Notes under the pieces: generated by a model | The model's input: only the letters and a program-made list of their open reading frames with translations | Told to the model about the DNA's origin: nothing | Database searches by the model: none | Shown: in pieces, positions 7,268 through 16,792 of the stretch | Layout: every line of letters starts with the position of its first letter | How positions within the stretch are numbered: the stretch's first letter is position 1 | Assembly: GCA_035560235.1 (NCBI GenBank) | Contig: DATMAG010000100.1 | Span: forward strand, 92,130-156,129 | Direction: 5' to 3' | DNA length: 64,000 nt | Source: DASRDU01 sp035560235 | Lineage (GTDB): Bacteria > Acidobacteriota > Blastocatellia > RBC074 | Program-made: the position numbers and the translations under genes

Positions 7268-8704
7268 ATGAGAAGAGCCAGAATCGTTGCGACCATCGGG
7301 CCTGCTTCGCGTTCACCGGAACGTCTGCGTGAACTGCTGCTGGCCGGAATGAATGTGGCGCGCCTGAATATGTCACACGGTTCGCACGCCGATCACGCCG
7401 GGACAATTCAAACCGCGCGCCGGACTGCGGCTGAACTTGAGCTGCCGCTCGCCATTCTGCTCGATCTGAGTGGGCCGAAAATCCGCACCGGTCAGTTGCG
7501 CGATCATCAGCCGATCGCGCTTCAGGCAGGGCAGACGCTGACGATCACGACGCGCGATGTCATCGGTGATGAGACGATGGTTTCAACCGGCTACACCCAT
7601 CTGCCGCAGGACGTGAAGCCGGGTGATCGCGTGCTGCTGGCTGACGGACTGATCGAACTGCGGGTTGAGCGGGTGGATAAGACTGAGGTTGTCTGCCGCG
7701 TCGTCAACGGCGGCGAGCTTGGCGAAAACAAGGGCATCAACCTGCCGGGCGTGAAACTGTCTGCGCCGTCGCTGACTGAAAAGGACAAGGCCGATCTGCG
7801 CTTCGGACTGGAGCAGCAGGTTGATTATGTCGCGCTCTCATTCGTGCGTTCCGCGCGCGACTGCATTCAGGCGAAGACGCTGATCGAGCTGTTTGATGGC
7901 AGCGTTCCGCTGATCGCCAAAATTGAAAAGGTCGAAGCCCTCAACGACCTCGATCAGATCATTTCCGAATGCGACGGCGTGATGGTCGCGCGCGGCGACC
8001 TCGGAGTTGAAACCGCTGTCGAAAGCGTCCCGTTTCATCAGAAGCAGATCATTGCCAGGGCCAGAGCCGCTGAAAAGATCGTCATCACGGCGACGCAGAT
8101 GCTCGAATCAATGATTCACGAGCCGCGCCCGACACGCGCTGAAGCTTCGGACGTGGCGAACGCGATTCTCGACGGCACCGATTCGGTGATGCTCTCAGCC
8201 GAAACTGCCGCGGGCGCGTATCCTGTGCAGGCGGTCGAAACAATGGCGCGCATCATCACCTTCACCGAAAGCCACCTGCCGCAACTCTGCCTGCGGCGCG
8301 ATCAGTTCGAGGGCCATCAGACCGGCCAGGAAGGCCGTGCCATTGCCGAAGCCGCCGTCTTTGCCGCGCAGGAGATGCGCGCCCGCTTCATCGTGGTCTT
8401 CAGCAAATCGGGCACGATGGCGCGCCACATCGCCGCCTTGCGCCCGCCGCAGCGAATCATCGCCTTCACGCCGCACGAACGCACGCGCAACGCGCTCGCC
8501 GCGGTCTGGGGCATCGAGCCGCATCTGCTCGATTACAGCGGGCGCGGTTCAGAGATGCTGGCGCGGGCCGATGAAATGCTCGTCAGTCTGGGACTGGTGA
8601 ACAAGGGTGAGGTCATCATCGAAATGGCCGGACGCATTCCTGAACATCCGGGTCTCTCTTCAATGATGAAACTGCACCGCGTCGGCGAACTGGACGCACA
8701 ATGA
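7268..8704 (+). CDS. pyk: Pyruvate kinase
   Basis: 478 residues, normal length. It shows the family motifs in order: RIVATIGPASR at the N-terminus, NVARLNMSHG, LLDLSGPKIRTG, the active-site IAKIEKVEAL, GVMVARGDLGVE, and ITATQMLESMI followed by PTRAEASDVANAILDG. The last residues form the C-terminal allosteric domain (MARHIAALRPP, VNKGEVIIEMAG). The enzyme converts phosphoenolpyruvate and ADP to pyruvate and ATP in the cytoplasm. The CRTAC1 gene starts 6 bases after its stop, so the two are probably co-transcribed although functionally unrelated. Confidence 0.97.
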   Translation: MRRARIVATIGPASRSPERLRELLLAGMNVARLNMSHGSHADHAGTIQTARRTAAELELPLAILLDLSGPKIRTGQLRDHQPIALQAGQTLTITTRDVIGDETMVSTGYTHLPQDVKPGDRVLLADGLIELRVERVDKTEVVCRVVNGGELGENKGINLPGVKLSAPSLTEKDKADLRFGLEQQVDYVALSFVRSARDCIQAKTLIELFDGSVPLIAKIEKVEALNDLDQIISECDGVMVARGDLGVETAVESVPFHQKQIIARARAAEKIVITATQMLESMIHEPRPTRAEASDVANAILDGTDSVMLSAETAAGAYPVQAVETMARIITFTESHLPQLCLRRDQFEGHQTGQEGRAIAEAAVFAAQEMRARFIVVFSKSGTMARHIAALRPPQRIIAFTPHERTRNALAAVWGIEPHLLDYSGRGSEMLARADEMLVSLGLVNKGEVIIEMAGRIPEHPGLSSMMKLHRVGELDAQ

Positions 8705-8710
8705 CAAGCC

Positions 8711-10552
8711 ATGAAAACTGCCCCGCTGAAGCCTGCCGTCATCGCTGCGCTGATCGTCACTCTGACGCTGCTTCATTTCACCGACGCTCAGGAAAAGAAT
8801 CTGCCGCTGACAGTTCGCGCGCCTGAACCTTCGCCCTTCGCCGCGCCCGGAGTGACTCTCACCGATGTCACGAAAGCTGCCGGACTCGGCGGCTTTCGTC
8901 ACGTCTCCGGCAGCCCGGGCAAGGACTACATCATTGAAGCAACCGGCTCGGGCTGCGCATTTATTGATTACGACAATGACGGCTGGCTCGACATTTACCT
9001 GGTCAATGGCGGGACGATGGATGTCCTGCGCGGCAGAGAGAAAGCCCCGCACGCGGCGCTTTTCCACAACAATAAGGATGGCACGTTTACTGACGTGACC
9101 GAACAGGCCGGTGTGGCCAGTGAGCGTTTTGGCCAGGGCGTCTGCGCAGGCGATTTCGACAACGACGGCTGGACTGATCTGTACGTCACAAACTACGGAA
9201 AGAATCGTCTGTATCGCAACAACGGCAACGGCACTTTCACTGACGTGGCTGAACGCGCGGGCGTGGCCGCTGGAGCGTGGTCAACGGGCTGCGCCTTTGG
9301 CGATTATGATGGCGACGGACTGCTCGATCTGTTCGTGGCCGGTTACATCGAACTTGATCTGAACAGACTGCCGCCGCCGGGAACAGGAAGCCTCGCGTCG
9401 GAAGCGCAGAAAAAAGACGAAAGTCAGAACACCGGCGGAATGGGAGCGAGCTATCGCGCCGGGATGAGCGCCTGCCAGTATCGCAGTCAGCGTGTGATGT
9501 GCGGCCCGCGCGGCCTGAAGGGTGCGCCGGATCACCTGTTTCGCAACAACGGCGACGGCACCTTCACCGAAACAAGCGCCAGAGCCGGAGTCGCTGACAA
9601 GGCCGGTTATTACGGCTTCGGCGTGGCGTGGTTCGATCTTGACGATGACGGCAGGCTCGATCTGATCGTCGCCAACGATTCGACGCCGAATTATGTGTAC
9701 CGTAACCGGGGCGACGGGACGTTTGAGGATGTCAGTTATGCTTCGGGCGCGGCGCTCAACGAACACGGACGCGAACAGGCGCATATGGGCGTGGCCATCG
9801 GAGATTACGACGGTGACGGGCGCGCGGACATTCACATCACGAACTTCTCTGATGATTCGAATGTGCTTTATCACAACGACGGCGGAGGCAATTTCACTGA
9901 CGTAACCTTTCCGGCAGGACTGGGCGAAGTGACGATTCCCTTTCTCGGCTGGGGCACGAACTTTTTCGATTACGACAACGACGGCGCGCTCGATCTGCTT
10001 GCGGCAAACGGACACGTTTATCCGCTCGCTGACACGGCAGACTGGGGAACTTCGTACCGGCAGCGGCTGCTGCTCTTTCGCAATGTGAAGAACAGATTCC
10101 GCGAAGCCGGTTCCGGCGCAGGCGCGGCGCTGAATGTGCCACGCCCGGCGCGCGGCTCAGCCGTCGGTGATTTCGACAACGACGGCGACCCGGACATTCT
10201 GCTCAACAACATTGATGAAGCGCCGACGCTGCTGCGCAATGATGGCGGCCACAAGAGCGGTCACTGGCTGACTGTCAGACTCATCGGCAATCCGAAACAG
10301 AAATGCCCGCGTGACGCCATTGGCAGCGTCGTTTTCTGCACCGCGAACGGACGCCGGATGCGCGGGGAAGTGGCGAGCGGACGCAGCTACAATTCACAAT
10401 CCGACCTGCGCGTTCATTTCGGTTTTGGCGCGGCAGCGAAAGTAGACAGGCTCGAAGTCCGCTGGGCTGGTGGCCGGACTGAACTCTTCGAGATCACACG
10501 CACGGATCAGTTCCTGACGCTTGAGCAGGGCAAGGGCATCGCCCGGCCCTGA
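8711..10552 (+). CDS. CRTAC1-family FG-GAP/VCBS repeat protein with ASPIC/UnbV C-terminus
   Basis: 613 residues with an N-terminal hydrophobic signal (to about residue 25). At least seven calcium-binding DxDxDG loops are visible (DYDNDGWLD, DFDNDGWTD, DYDGDGLLD, DLDDDGRLD, DYDGDGRAD, DYDNDGALD, DFDNDGDPD), as in integrin-type beta-propellers. The last 110 residues are an ASPIC/UnbV domain (GRRMRGEVASGRSYNSQ, VHFGFGAAAKVDRLEVRWAGG). These are exported, calcium-stabilised proteins of unknown precise role. In Acidobacteriota and Bacteroidota they often sit with TonB receptors and TPR proteins, as here. It starts 6 bases after pyk. Confidence 0.93.
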   Translation: MKTAPLKPAVIAALIVTLTLLHFTDAQEKNLPLTVRAPEPSPFAAPGVTLTDVTKAAGLGGFRHVSGSPGKDYIIEATGSGCAFIDYDNDGWLDIYLVNGGTMDVLRGREKAPHAALFHNNKDGTFTDVTEQAGVASERFGQGVCAGDFDNDGWTDLYVTNYGKNRLYRNNGNGTFTDVAERAGVAAGAWSTGCAFGDYDGDGLLDLFVAGYIELDLNRLPPPGTGSLASEAQKKDESQNTGGMGASYRAGMSACQYRSQRVMCGPRGLKGAPDHLFRNNGDGTFTETSARAGVADKAGYYGFGVAWFDLDDDGRLDLIVANDSTPNYVYRNRGDGTFEDVSYASGAALNEHGREQAHMGVAIGDYDGDGRADIHITNFSDDSNVLYHNDGGGNFTDVTFPAGLGEVTIPFLGWGTNFFDYDNDGALDLLAANGHVYPLADTADWGTSYRQRLLLFRNVKNRFREAGSGAGAALNVPRPARGSAVGDFDNDGDPDILLNNIDEAPTLLRNDGGHKSGHWLTVRLIGNPKQKCPRDAIGSVVFCTANGRRMRGEVASGRSYNSQSDLRVHFGFGAAAKVDRLEVRWAGGRTELFEITRTDQFLTLEQGKGIARP

Positions 10553-11166
10553 TTCCTTTCAGGCATTCCCCTGTTTCAGCCGACTCTCCCGCCCTTTTAC
10601 TGATTTGGTTTGTCCATTCGGAAAGTATGTCAGGCTTCTGGTCAGGCCAGAAGCAGGCTCTCTTCAGATCAGTTCCTCTCCGGAATCCGGTTCTGCCCGA
10701 AGTCATTCCGACGCCCTCAGGACGTGCATCACGGCATACAGCAGGATTGCAGGAGCAGGCTGACCGGGCGCGCCGGAACCGGCAATAAATCACCTGGCCT
10801 TCCCTGCACTGATTGACATCCCGTAACCGTCAGGTTATTTTCTGCGCAAAGGTAAAACCAGTTTGCAATAACAACTGATCTGCACTGATTCGCTTTGCCG
10901 GGATTATTGACAGCCGCCAGACCTCCTCACAGGCAGTAAATCCGGTGCCGCTCTGCAGCCGGTCAGTGACCGGCAGACTGGCAGAGCGGTTCAGTTCTTT
11001 CGCGCCTGACTGTCAGCAGCAGGCGCGGGCAGAGTCAGACAGAGAAATCACTGTGCCCGAACGCGTCCCCTCCGCACCCGGGCCGACAGAAACTCCGGGC
11101 TGCCGGGTCTGTGAAGTTCCCGCGCCCGACAAATCAACACCGAAAAATCAGAAGAGGAGAAGAGTC
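10553..11166. other. Long leader and intergenic region before the TonB-dependent receptor
   Basis: 614 bases without a supported gene. An open frame continues upstream of the receptor start to 10945 but lacks a ribosome site and would hide the signal peptide. The region holds a good promoter at 10813-10841. I see no recognisable riboswitch or hairpin in the roughly 320-base leader. Confidence 0.55.
10813..10841 (+). promoter_or_regulatory. Sigma70-type promoter for the TonB-dependent receptor
   Basis: TTGACA (10813-10818) and TATTTT (10836-10841) are separated by exactly 17 bases. The -35 box is a perfect consensus. Transcription would begin near 10848, giving a leader of about 320 bases. 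Confidence 0.6.
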
Positions 11167-14100
11167 ATGCTGGCAATACCCCTGCACATTCGAGTCTTCA
11201 GGTTTGCGTTATGTTCCAGCCTGCTCGCCCTGGCCCTGCTGCCGGTGGCGGGTTTCGCACAGAGCAGTAACGCCACGCTCAATGGTACCGTGACTGACCA
11301 GACAGGAGCGGTCGTGGCTGGCGCTGAACTGACGCTGACCAATACGGCTACCGGCTTTGAAGCCCGCTTCACCTCCAACGAAAGAGGCGAATTCACCTTC
11401 CGCAATCTGACACCTGGCATCTACGATCTGAAGGTCACCAAAACAGGCTTTCAGAGCTATGTGCAGAAAGGCATCATCCTGACCATCAACGCCGTCGGTC
11501 GCGCTGAGGTCGTGCTCCAGGTCGGCGGGCAGAGCGAAACCGTCACGATTCAGGGCGACAACTCGCTGATCAATTTTGAAAATGCGACGGTGCAGGGCGG
11601 CGTCCCGCCCGAAACGCTCAACAATCTGCCGATTGTCGTTGGCGGCGCGCCGCGTTCATCCGTCAGCCTTGCGGTGCTGCTGCCCGGCGTGACGACCGGC
11701 AGCAGCGGCAATGCCTTCGACGCCCGCATCAACGGCGGGCTGCAGTCAGGCGATGAAGCCGTCCTCGACGGAGCCAGCATGCAGCAGGGCTTCATGAACC
11801 AGAGCGGCATGGTTTCGCTCCAGGGCGATTTTCAGATGTCACCTGACATGGTGCAGGAGGTCAAGGTCGTCACTTCCAATTACGATGCGCAGTATGGCTC
11901 CTCAACCTCAGGGCAGCTCATCGTGGTGACCAAATCGGGCGGCTCGCAGTATCACGGCGCGGCCTTTGAATATCACCGCAACCGCGTCCTGAATGCGCGT
12001 CCGTGGAATGCTTCCGAACGGCCCTTCAACATTCAGAACAACTTCGGGGCCAACTTCGGCGGCCCGATCAGACTGCCAGGCAAAATCTTCGGGCCTCTGG
12101 GTTACGAGGGGAAAGGAAAACACCGGAGCTTTTTCTATTTCAACTGGGAAGCCTTTCGGGCAGCGGGTGGCGCTTCGGTTCCCACCTACACGATTCCTTC
12201 AGCCAAAGCGCGCCTGGGTGATTTCACTGACTGGAAGGATTCCAGCGGAAAACTGATTCCGGTCTACGATCCGACCACGACCAGACCGAATCCGGCTTTC
12301 AATCCGGCGCTTGAGGCGAGCGCCACCAATCAGCCGTTTCTGCGCGACCAGGTCTCCTGCAACGGAGTGCTGAACGTGATCTGCCCGAACCGGATCAATG
12401 CGATTGCAGCAGCTTATCTGAAGTTCATGCCTGCCCCGAACAGGCCTGGCGAACTCAACAACTACCTGCTGCCGCGCGCGGTGCCCAACACGCTGATCAA
12501 TGGCTCCAATGTGTATATGTTCCGCATTGACCACAACTACGGAGAAAGCGATCACTTCTATTTCACCTTCTGGCGGCAGTTTGCATCCATCAACACGGCC
12601 TCGGCGCTCCCGCGTGAGATTGCGACTGAAAGCCCGACCACGCCGCAGGATTCACCGATTCCGCGCTTCAACTGGGAGCATACCTTCTCCCCGTCCATGA
12701 CCAATCACGTCACGCTCGGGTACCTGAACCGGAACGAAGGATACGGTTCCCTCAATCTGGATCAGGTTGGAGTTCTCCCGCAGATCAGGGGAGTCGCCAG
12801 CCAGCTTTATCTTCCGCAGTTCACTTTCAGCGATGGCTTCACGCAAATCGGCAACAGCACCGGCATCAATTCCCGCAACATCACGACCCGCCCGACCTGG
12901 GTGATCAACGATCTGTTCAGCTGGGTGGTCGGCAATCACACGCTGAAATTCGGCGGCGAATGGCGCAATGCCGGGGGCAACATTCGCAACGGGACGAATG
13001 AATCGGGCAGCTTCTTTTTCAGCCGCGATACGACGAGCCTGCCCTTTGTCACCAGTGGTCATCCGATTGCCGGGTTCCTGCTCGGCGCAGTCAGCAGCGG
13101 AACTGTTTCTTTCCGTTCCGTCAGCGCGTGGTATCCGCGCCAGAATGTTTACGTGGTGCACGGCGGCGACACGTGGAAGGTGACGCCCAAGCTAACCGTG
13201 AATTATGGCGTGCGCTGGGACACCTTCACGCCCTTCCGCGAGAAGTTCAACCGCTTCTCGTTCTTTGATCCGATTGGAGCCAACCCCGGAGCAGGCGGAC
13301 GCCCCGGACGCCTGGCCTTTGCCGGCACGGAGTACGGCTCGGCCAGCTTTGGTCGTGAATTTCCGGAAGAGACGTGGAAGAAGGGCTTCGCTCCGCGTCT
13401 GGGCATCGCTTATTCGTGGGATCAGAAGACAGTGGTTCGCGCCGGTTACGGCGTGTTCTTCACTCAGGCTTTCTATCCCGGCTGGGGTGGCGGCATGTCG
13501 CTCGATGGCTTCAACCTCGATCAGACCTTCTCCACCAGCGGCTTCAACGGAATTGTTCCGGCCTTCTATCTGCAGGATGGATTCCCGCAGAACTTCAACC
13601 GGCCCCCGTTCATTCGCAGCGATTTCCAGAACGGTCAGGGCATTCTTTATCGCCCGGTGGATGCCAATCACCGGCCCTACTCGCAGCAGTGGAATCTGAC
13701 GATTGAACGGCAGCTGCCGCAGGATGTCTTTCTGAGCGTGGCTTATGTCGGCAACAAAGGCACTCGCCTGCCATCGAATCTGGCGCCGCTCAATGTCCTC
13801 AATCCGTTTGATCCGAAGATTCAGGCTCTGGGCCCGAAGCTGCTCGAGGAATTCAAGCCCGGCGAGACTGAGCATGCCGGAGTGAAGATTCCGTATGCCG
13901 GATGGAGAGAGCAGATGACCGGCTGCGCACCCACCGTCGCACAGGCGCTGCTGCCCTTCCCGCAGTATTGTTCCAGCCTGCAGGGTCTGAACGAAAACAT
14001 CGGCAACTCAATCTTCCACTCCTTCCAGCTGAAGGCCGAAAAGAGATTCAGCAAAGGCGTCTTTATGCTGGTCTCTTACACTGCCTCGAAGATCATCACC

Positions 14101-14811
14101 GACGCCGCAGACAACACTCAGCGCGAGGCCAGCACCTGGAACGGCTCGCAGGGAGTGATTTCACCCTTCGAGCGCAAGCGGAATCGTTCCCTCGCGCCGG
14201 ATGATGTTCCGCAGGTGCTCTCCGCAGCCTTTGTTTACGAACTGCCGTTCGGCAGGAACAAGCGGTTCCTCAACCAGGGCGGCTTCAGTCACGCGCTGCT
14301 GGGCGGCTGGCAGGCGAGTACGATTTATCGCTTCTCGCGCGGAACGCCTTTCTGGTTCCGTTCGGGCCAGTGCAATGTGCCAGGGCAGTTCCGCCAGGGC
14401 TGTCTGGTTGGCATTCTTCCCGGCAAAAATCCCTGGGCGCAGGATGTCAATAATTTTGATCCGGCCAAAGGGCCGCTCTTCAACATCAGCGCGTTCGAGC
14501 CGCTTTCAGCCTTTGAGACTTTCGGCTACACCGGCCGGGGCGTGCGTATCACCAACCTGAGAGGCCCGAACTTCAAGAACCTGGACATCTCCTTCATCAA
14601 GAACACCAGGCTCAGTGAGCGAGTGAACTTCCAGATTCGCGGGGAGTTCTTCAATGCCTTCAACTGGCATTACTTCATCAATCCCGGCGGCTTCAACATC
14701 AGCGGAAATTTCCCGTTCACCAATGACATCGCCAGTCCGAACTTCGGCAGATGGTCAGGCGATGTCAGCGCCCCGCGCACCATTCAGATCGGCGCGCGGT
14801 TCGAGTTCTGA
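11167..14811 (+). CDS. TonB-dependent receptor with carboxypeptidase-regulatory-like N-domain
   Basis: 1214 residues from ATG at 11167, chosen because GAGGAG lies upstream and a signal peptide (LLALALLPVAGFAQ) follows directly. Residues about 35-115 are a carboxypeptidase-regulatory-like Ig fold (LNGTVTDQTGAVVAGAELTL). A plug domain (VVTSNYDAQYGSSTSGQLIVVTKSG) follows, then a long beta-barrel ending in GARFEF with the C-terminal Phe used for outer-membrane assembly. This Oar-like form is the large acidobacterial type. It probably imports polymers or metal complexes using TonB energy; the substrate is unknown. An intrinsic terminator follows. Confidence 0.93.
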   Translation: MLAIPLHIRVFRFALCSSLLALALLPVAGFAQSSNATLNGTVTDQTGAVVAGAELTLTNTATGFEARFTSNERGEFTFRNLTPGIYDLKVTKTGFQSYVQKGIILTINAVGRAEVVLQVGGQSETVTIQGDNSLINFENATVQGGVPPETLNNLPIVVGGAPRSSVSLAVLLPGVTTGSSGNAFDARINGGLQSGDEAVLDGASMQQGFMNQSGMVSLQGDFQMSPDMVQEVKVVTSNYDAQYGSSTSGQLIVVTKSGGSQYHGAAFEYHRNRVLNARPWNASERPFNIQNNFGANFGGPIRLPGKIFGPLGYEGKGKHRSFFYFNWEAFRAAGGASVPTYTIPSAKARLGDFTDWKDSSGKLIPVYDPTTTRPNPAFNPALEASATNQPFLRDQVSCNGVLNVICPNRINAIAAAYLKFMPAPNRPGELNNYLLPRAVPNTLINGSNVYMFRIDHNYGESDHFYFTFWRQFASINTASALPREIATESPTTPQDSPIPRFNWEHTFSPSMTNHVTLGYLNRNEGYGSLNLDQVGVLPQIRGVASQLYLPQFTFSDGFTQIGNSTGINSRNITTRPTWVINDLFSWVVGNHTLKFGGEWRNAGGNIRNGTNESGSFFFSRDTTSLPFVTSGHPIAGFLLGAVSSGTVSFRSVSAWYPRQNVYVVHGGDTWKVTPKLTVNYGVRWDTFTPFREKFNRFSFFDPIGANPGAGGRPGRLAFAGTEYGSASFGREFPEETWKKGFAPRLGIAYSWDQKTVVRAGYGVFFTQAFYPGWGGGMSLDGFNLDQTFSTSGFNGIVPAFYLQDGFPQNFNRPPFIRSDFQNGQGILYRPVDANHRPYSQQWNLTIERQLPQDVFLSVAYVGNKGTRLPSNLAPLNVLNPFDPKIQALGPKLLEEFKPGETEHAGVKIPYAGWREQMTGCAPTVAQALLPFPQYCSSLQGLNENIGNSIFHSFQLKAEKRFSKGVFMLVSYTASKIITDAADNTQREASTWNGSQGVISPFERKRNRSLAPDDVPQVLSAAFVYELPFGRNKRFLNQGGFSHALLGGWQASTIYRFSRGTPFWFRSGQCNVPGQFRQGCLVGILPGKNPWAQDVNNFDPAKGPLFNISAFEPLSAFETFGYTGRGVRITNLRGPNFKNLDISFIKNTRLSERVNFQIRGEFFNAFNWHYFINPGGFNISGNFPFTNDIASPNFGRWSGDVSAPRTIQIGARFEF

Positions 14812-14836
14812 CACTCTGGTTCCACCCGTCAGTGAG

Positions 14837-14879
14837 AGCGCCACTCTCCGATTGCAGAATCAGGGAGTGGCGCTTTTTT
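14837..14879 (+). terminator. Intrinsic terminator of the TonB-dependent receptor gene
   Basis: AGCGCCACTC (14837-14846) pairs with GAGTGGCGCT (14865-14874), followed by TTTTTT to 14879. It is a textbook Rho-independent terminator and overlaps the end of the convergent TPR gene. Confidence 0.9.
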
Positions 14880-15846
14880 CTGCCTTCATTTTTTTCAGCT
14901 TCTGGAATGTCTCGAAAGCCTCGGCGGCTTTTTTCGCCTCACCCAGGCGCTGGTAAATCCGGCCCAGGGTGTAATGCGGTTCGGGATAAACCGGATCGAG
15001 CGTGACGGCCTGGCTGAGTGACCGTACTGCTTCAGCCTCCCGGCCCTGCTTTTCGAGCGCCTGGCCGAGCTGATAATGCGCCGGCGCGAGTCGCTCATCA
15101 TAGCGCAGCGCTTCGCGCAGATGGCTTTCGGCTTCAGTCAGATTGTTCATGGCAATCAGCGTAATCGCCAGATTGAGCGGCGGCCAGGGCGAAGGCTGCG
15201 GCTGCTGACGATTCAGCGCAACGGCGCGGCGATAGTGTCTGACGGCTTCGTCGTATCTGCCCAGATAGTCGTAACACAATCCGAGATTGTCCCAGGCGCG
15301 CGTCATCTGCGGATCGAGCGCGATGACTTTCTGCAACCGGTCAATCGCGGTCTGATACTGCTGCGCGTCATAATCAAGGCGGGCGAGCCAGTAAAGATAC
15401 AAGGCATTTTTCGGGCTGAGCGCCGAGAGCTTTTCGAGTTCGAGCCTGGCCCAGTCGCGTCGGCTGATTCTGATGAAAGCCATTGACATCGTGAACCGGC
15501 TGCGCTCATCGAGCGGCGCAATCGCTCCGGCCTTCTGATAGGCGATGGCTGAGTTGAGATACTGACCATCAAGAAAGAACAGACCGCCCGCCAGCACAAG
15601 CAGTTTCGCAGCGCGCGGCGATTTCGGATCGCGGTTGATCTCTTCAACCAGAATCGTTTCCGCCCGCGTGTAATCACGTTTGCCGAGCGCCTTCTCAAGT
15701 TCAGCGCGTCGTGCCGGATCAAGCGGCAGATCAGCCGTGACAGGCGCGGCAGGAGTGGCGATTTCCGGCGTCTGCGCCCCTGCTGGCAGCGCCAGGGCAG
15801 CGCACAGAATGAATGCAGTTCCGGCAATTGAAATGGCTCTTCGCAT
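14860..15846 (-). CDS. Exported TPR-repeat protein
   Basis: 328 residues with a signal peptide (MRRAISIAGTAFILCAALALPAGAQ). At least six TPR motifs follow from about residue 45, for example AWDNLGLCYDYLGRYDEAVRHYRRAV and PHYTLGRIYQRLGEAKKAAEAF. TPR arrays are helical scaffolds for protein contacts. Its ATG overlaps the TAA of the upstream TPR gene by one base (TAATG), so the pair is translationally coupled. Its last codons lie inside the receptor's terminator. It may scaffold the CRTAC1/receptor module; this rests on context only. Confidence 0.85.
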   Translation of the reverse strand: MRRAISIAGTAFILCAALALPAGAQTPEIATPAAPVTADLPLDPARRAELEKALGKRDYTRAETILVEEINRDPKSPRAAKLLVLAGGLFFLDGQYLNSAIAYQKAGAIAPLDERSRFTMSMAFIRISRRDWARLELEKLSALSPKNALYLYWLARLDYDAQQYQTAIDRLQKVIALDPQMTRAWDNLGLCYDYLGRYDEAVRHYRRAVALNRQQPQPSPWPPLNLAITLIAMNNLTEAESHLREALRYDERLAPAHYQLGQALEKQGREAEAVRSLSQAVTLDPVYPEPHYTLGRIYQRLGEAKKAAEAFETFQKLKKMKAEKSATP

Positions 15847-16679
15847 TATCGTGGTGAAGCGGCCTTTGCCGCTTCGATCTGCTGTCTGGCGGCCAGCGCG
15901 GTTTTGCTGTGCGGGACGAGTTTCAGTTCGAGTTCAATTTCCTTCGCGGCTTCAGCCAGGCGCTTCTGCTCCAGATAAATCAGCGCGAGCGCGAGATGAA
16001 TTTCGGGCAGTTTCGGATCAGCCTGTGCGGCCTGCTGATATGAGCGAATGGCGAGTTCCGTTCTGCCCTGCATCAGATACTGCTGACCGAGGCTCTGATG
16101 CAGGCGCGCCGAGTTCGGATCAAGCTGAGCGATGCGCTGATAACTCCATCCGGCCAGGCGGCTGTAAGCGCGGCCCAGTTGATAAGCGTACTCAGGCTCC
16201 TGCGGTACAAGCTGTCTGAGCGCCTCGTACTGCCCGACCGCGCCCGGCCAGTTGTCGGCGCGTTCATAAGCGCGGGCGAGTTGCAGACGCGCCTGCGGTT
16301 CCTGCGGCATCAGCCTGACGGCGCGTTCAAGCGCGCTCACGGCTTCGGTCGTTTTGCCGAGCGCGGCGAGACTCACGCCCATCAGCAGATGCGCCGGGCC
16401 ATAAGTCGGCTGCAATCGCACGGCTTCACGAAACTGCGCGACCGCTCGCGCGTGATCGCCGCGCTGCTGATAAACGATGCCGAGGTTGTGCAGCGCGAAA
16501 GGCGTTCTGCCGCCCTGACGAAGCAGTTGCTGAAAGATCCTTTCAGCTTCATCCGTGCGCCCGTCCTTCAGCGCTTCGACGCCCTCGGCGGCAAGTTTTT
16601 CGAGCGGCGCGGCAGGCTGCTGCGCCAGCGTCACAGCTGCCAGACAGGTGCAAAGCGCGATGAGCCGAATGATTTGCAT
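15846..16679 (-). CDS. Exported TPR-repeat protein
   Basis: 277 residues from ATG at 16679, chosen because a signal peptide (MQIIRLIALCTCLAAVTLAQQ) starts there; an upstream in-frame ATG at 16808 would lie inside the divergent neighbour's coding region. TPR units run through the body, including PFALHNLGIVYQQRGDHARAVAQFREAV and YGPAHLLMGVSLAALGKTTEAVSALERAV. It is the first gene of a two-gene minus-strand unit and is divergent from the TPR gene at 16793. Confidence 0.82.
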   Translation of the reverse strand: MQIIRLIALCTCLAAVTLAQQPAAPLEKLAAEGVEALKDGRTDEAERIFQQLLRQGGRTPFALHNLGIVYQQRGDHARAVAQFREAVRLQPTYGPAHLLMGVSLAALGKTTEAVSALERAVRLMPQEPQARLQLARAYERADNWPGAVGQYEALRQLVPQEPEYAYQLGRAYSRLAGWSYQRIAQLDPNSARLHQSLGQQYLMQGRTELAIRSYQQAAQADPKLPEIHLALALIYLEQKRLAEAAKEIELELKLVPHSKTALAARQQIEAAKAASPR

Positions 16680-16792
16680 TGATCTGCTCAGAATACCGGA
16701 ATGGTGATTTACTGCCTGGGAGCGTGACGCTCGCGCTCCCGGGGAAGTTGCGTTGACAGTATAAAGCCAGTCAGGATTGAATACACAGGCGA
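16680..16792. promoter_or_regulatory. Divergent promoter region between two TPR operons
   Basis: This 113-base gap separates two TPR gene pairs that read away from each other, so both promoters should lie here. TATAAA at 16755-16760 and TTGACA at 16750-16755 are candidate elements but overlap, so no pair can be fixed. The string ACAGGCGAATG occurs twice, ending at the two candidate ATG codons of the plus-strand gene. Confidence 0.35.

Noticed and set aside
9281..10015. 244-codon open frame on the minus strand inside the CRTAC1 gene
   Set aside because: Its content reflects the repeated Asp codons (GTC/ATC on the other strand), giving Val/Ile-rich nonsense; no domain.
10945..11166. N-terminal extension of the TonB-dependent receptor
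   Set aside because: It would put 74 residues ahead of a perfect signal peptide; the ribosome site supports 11167.
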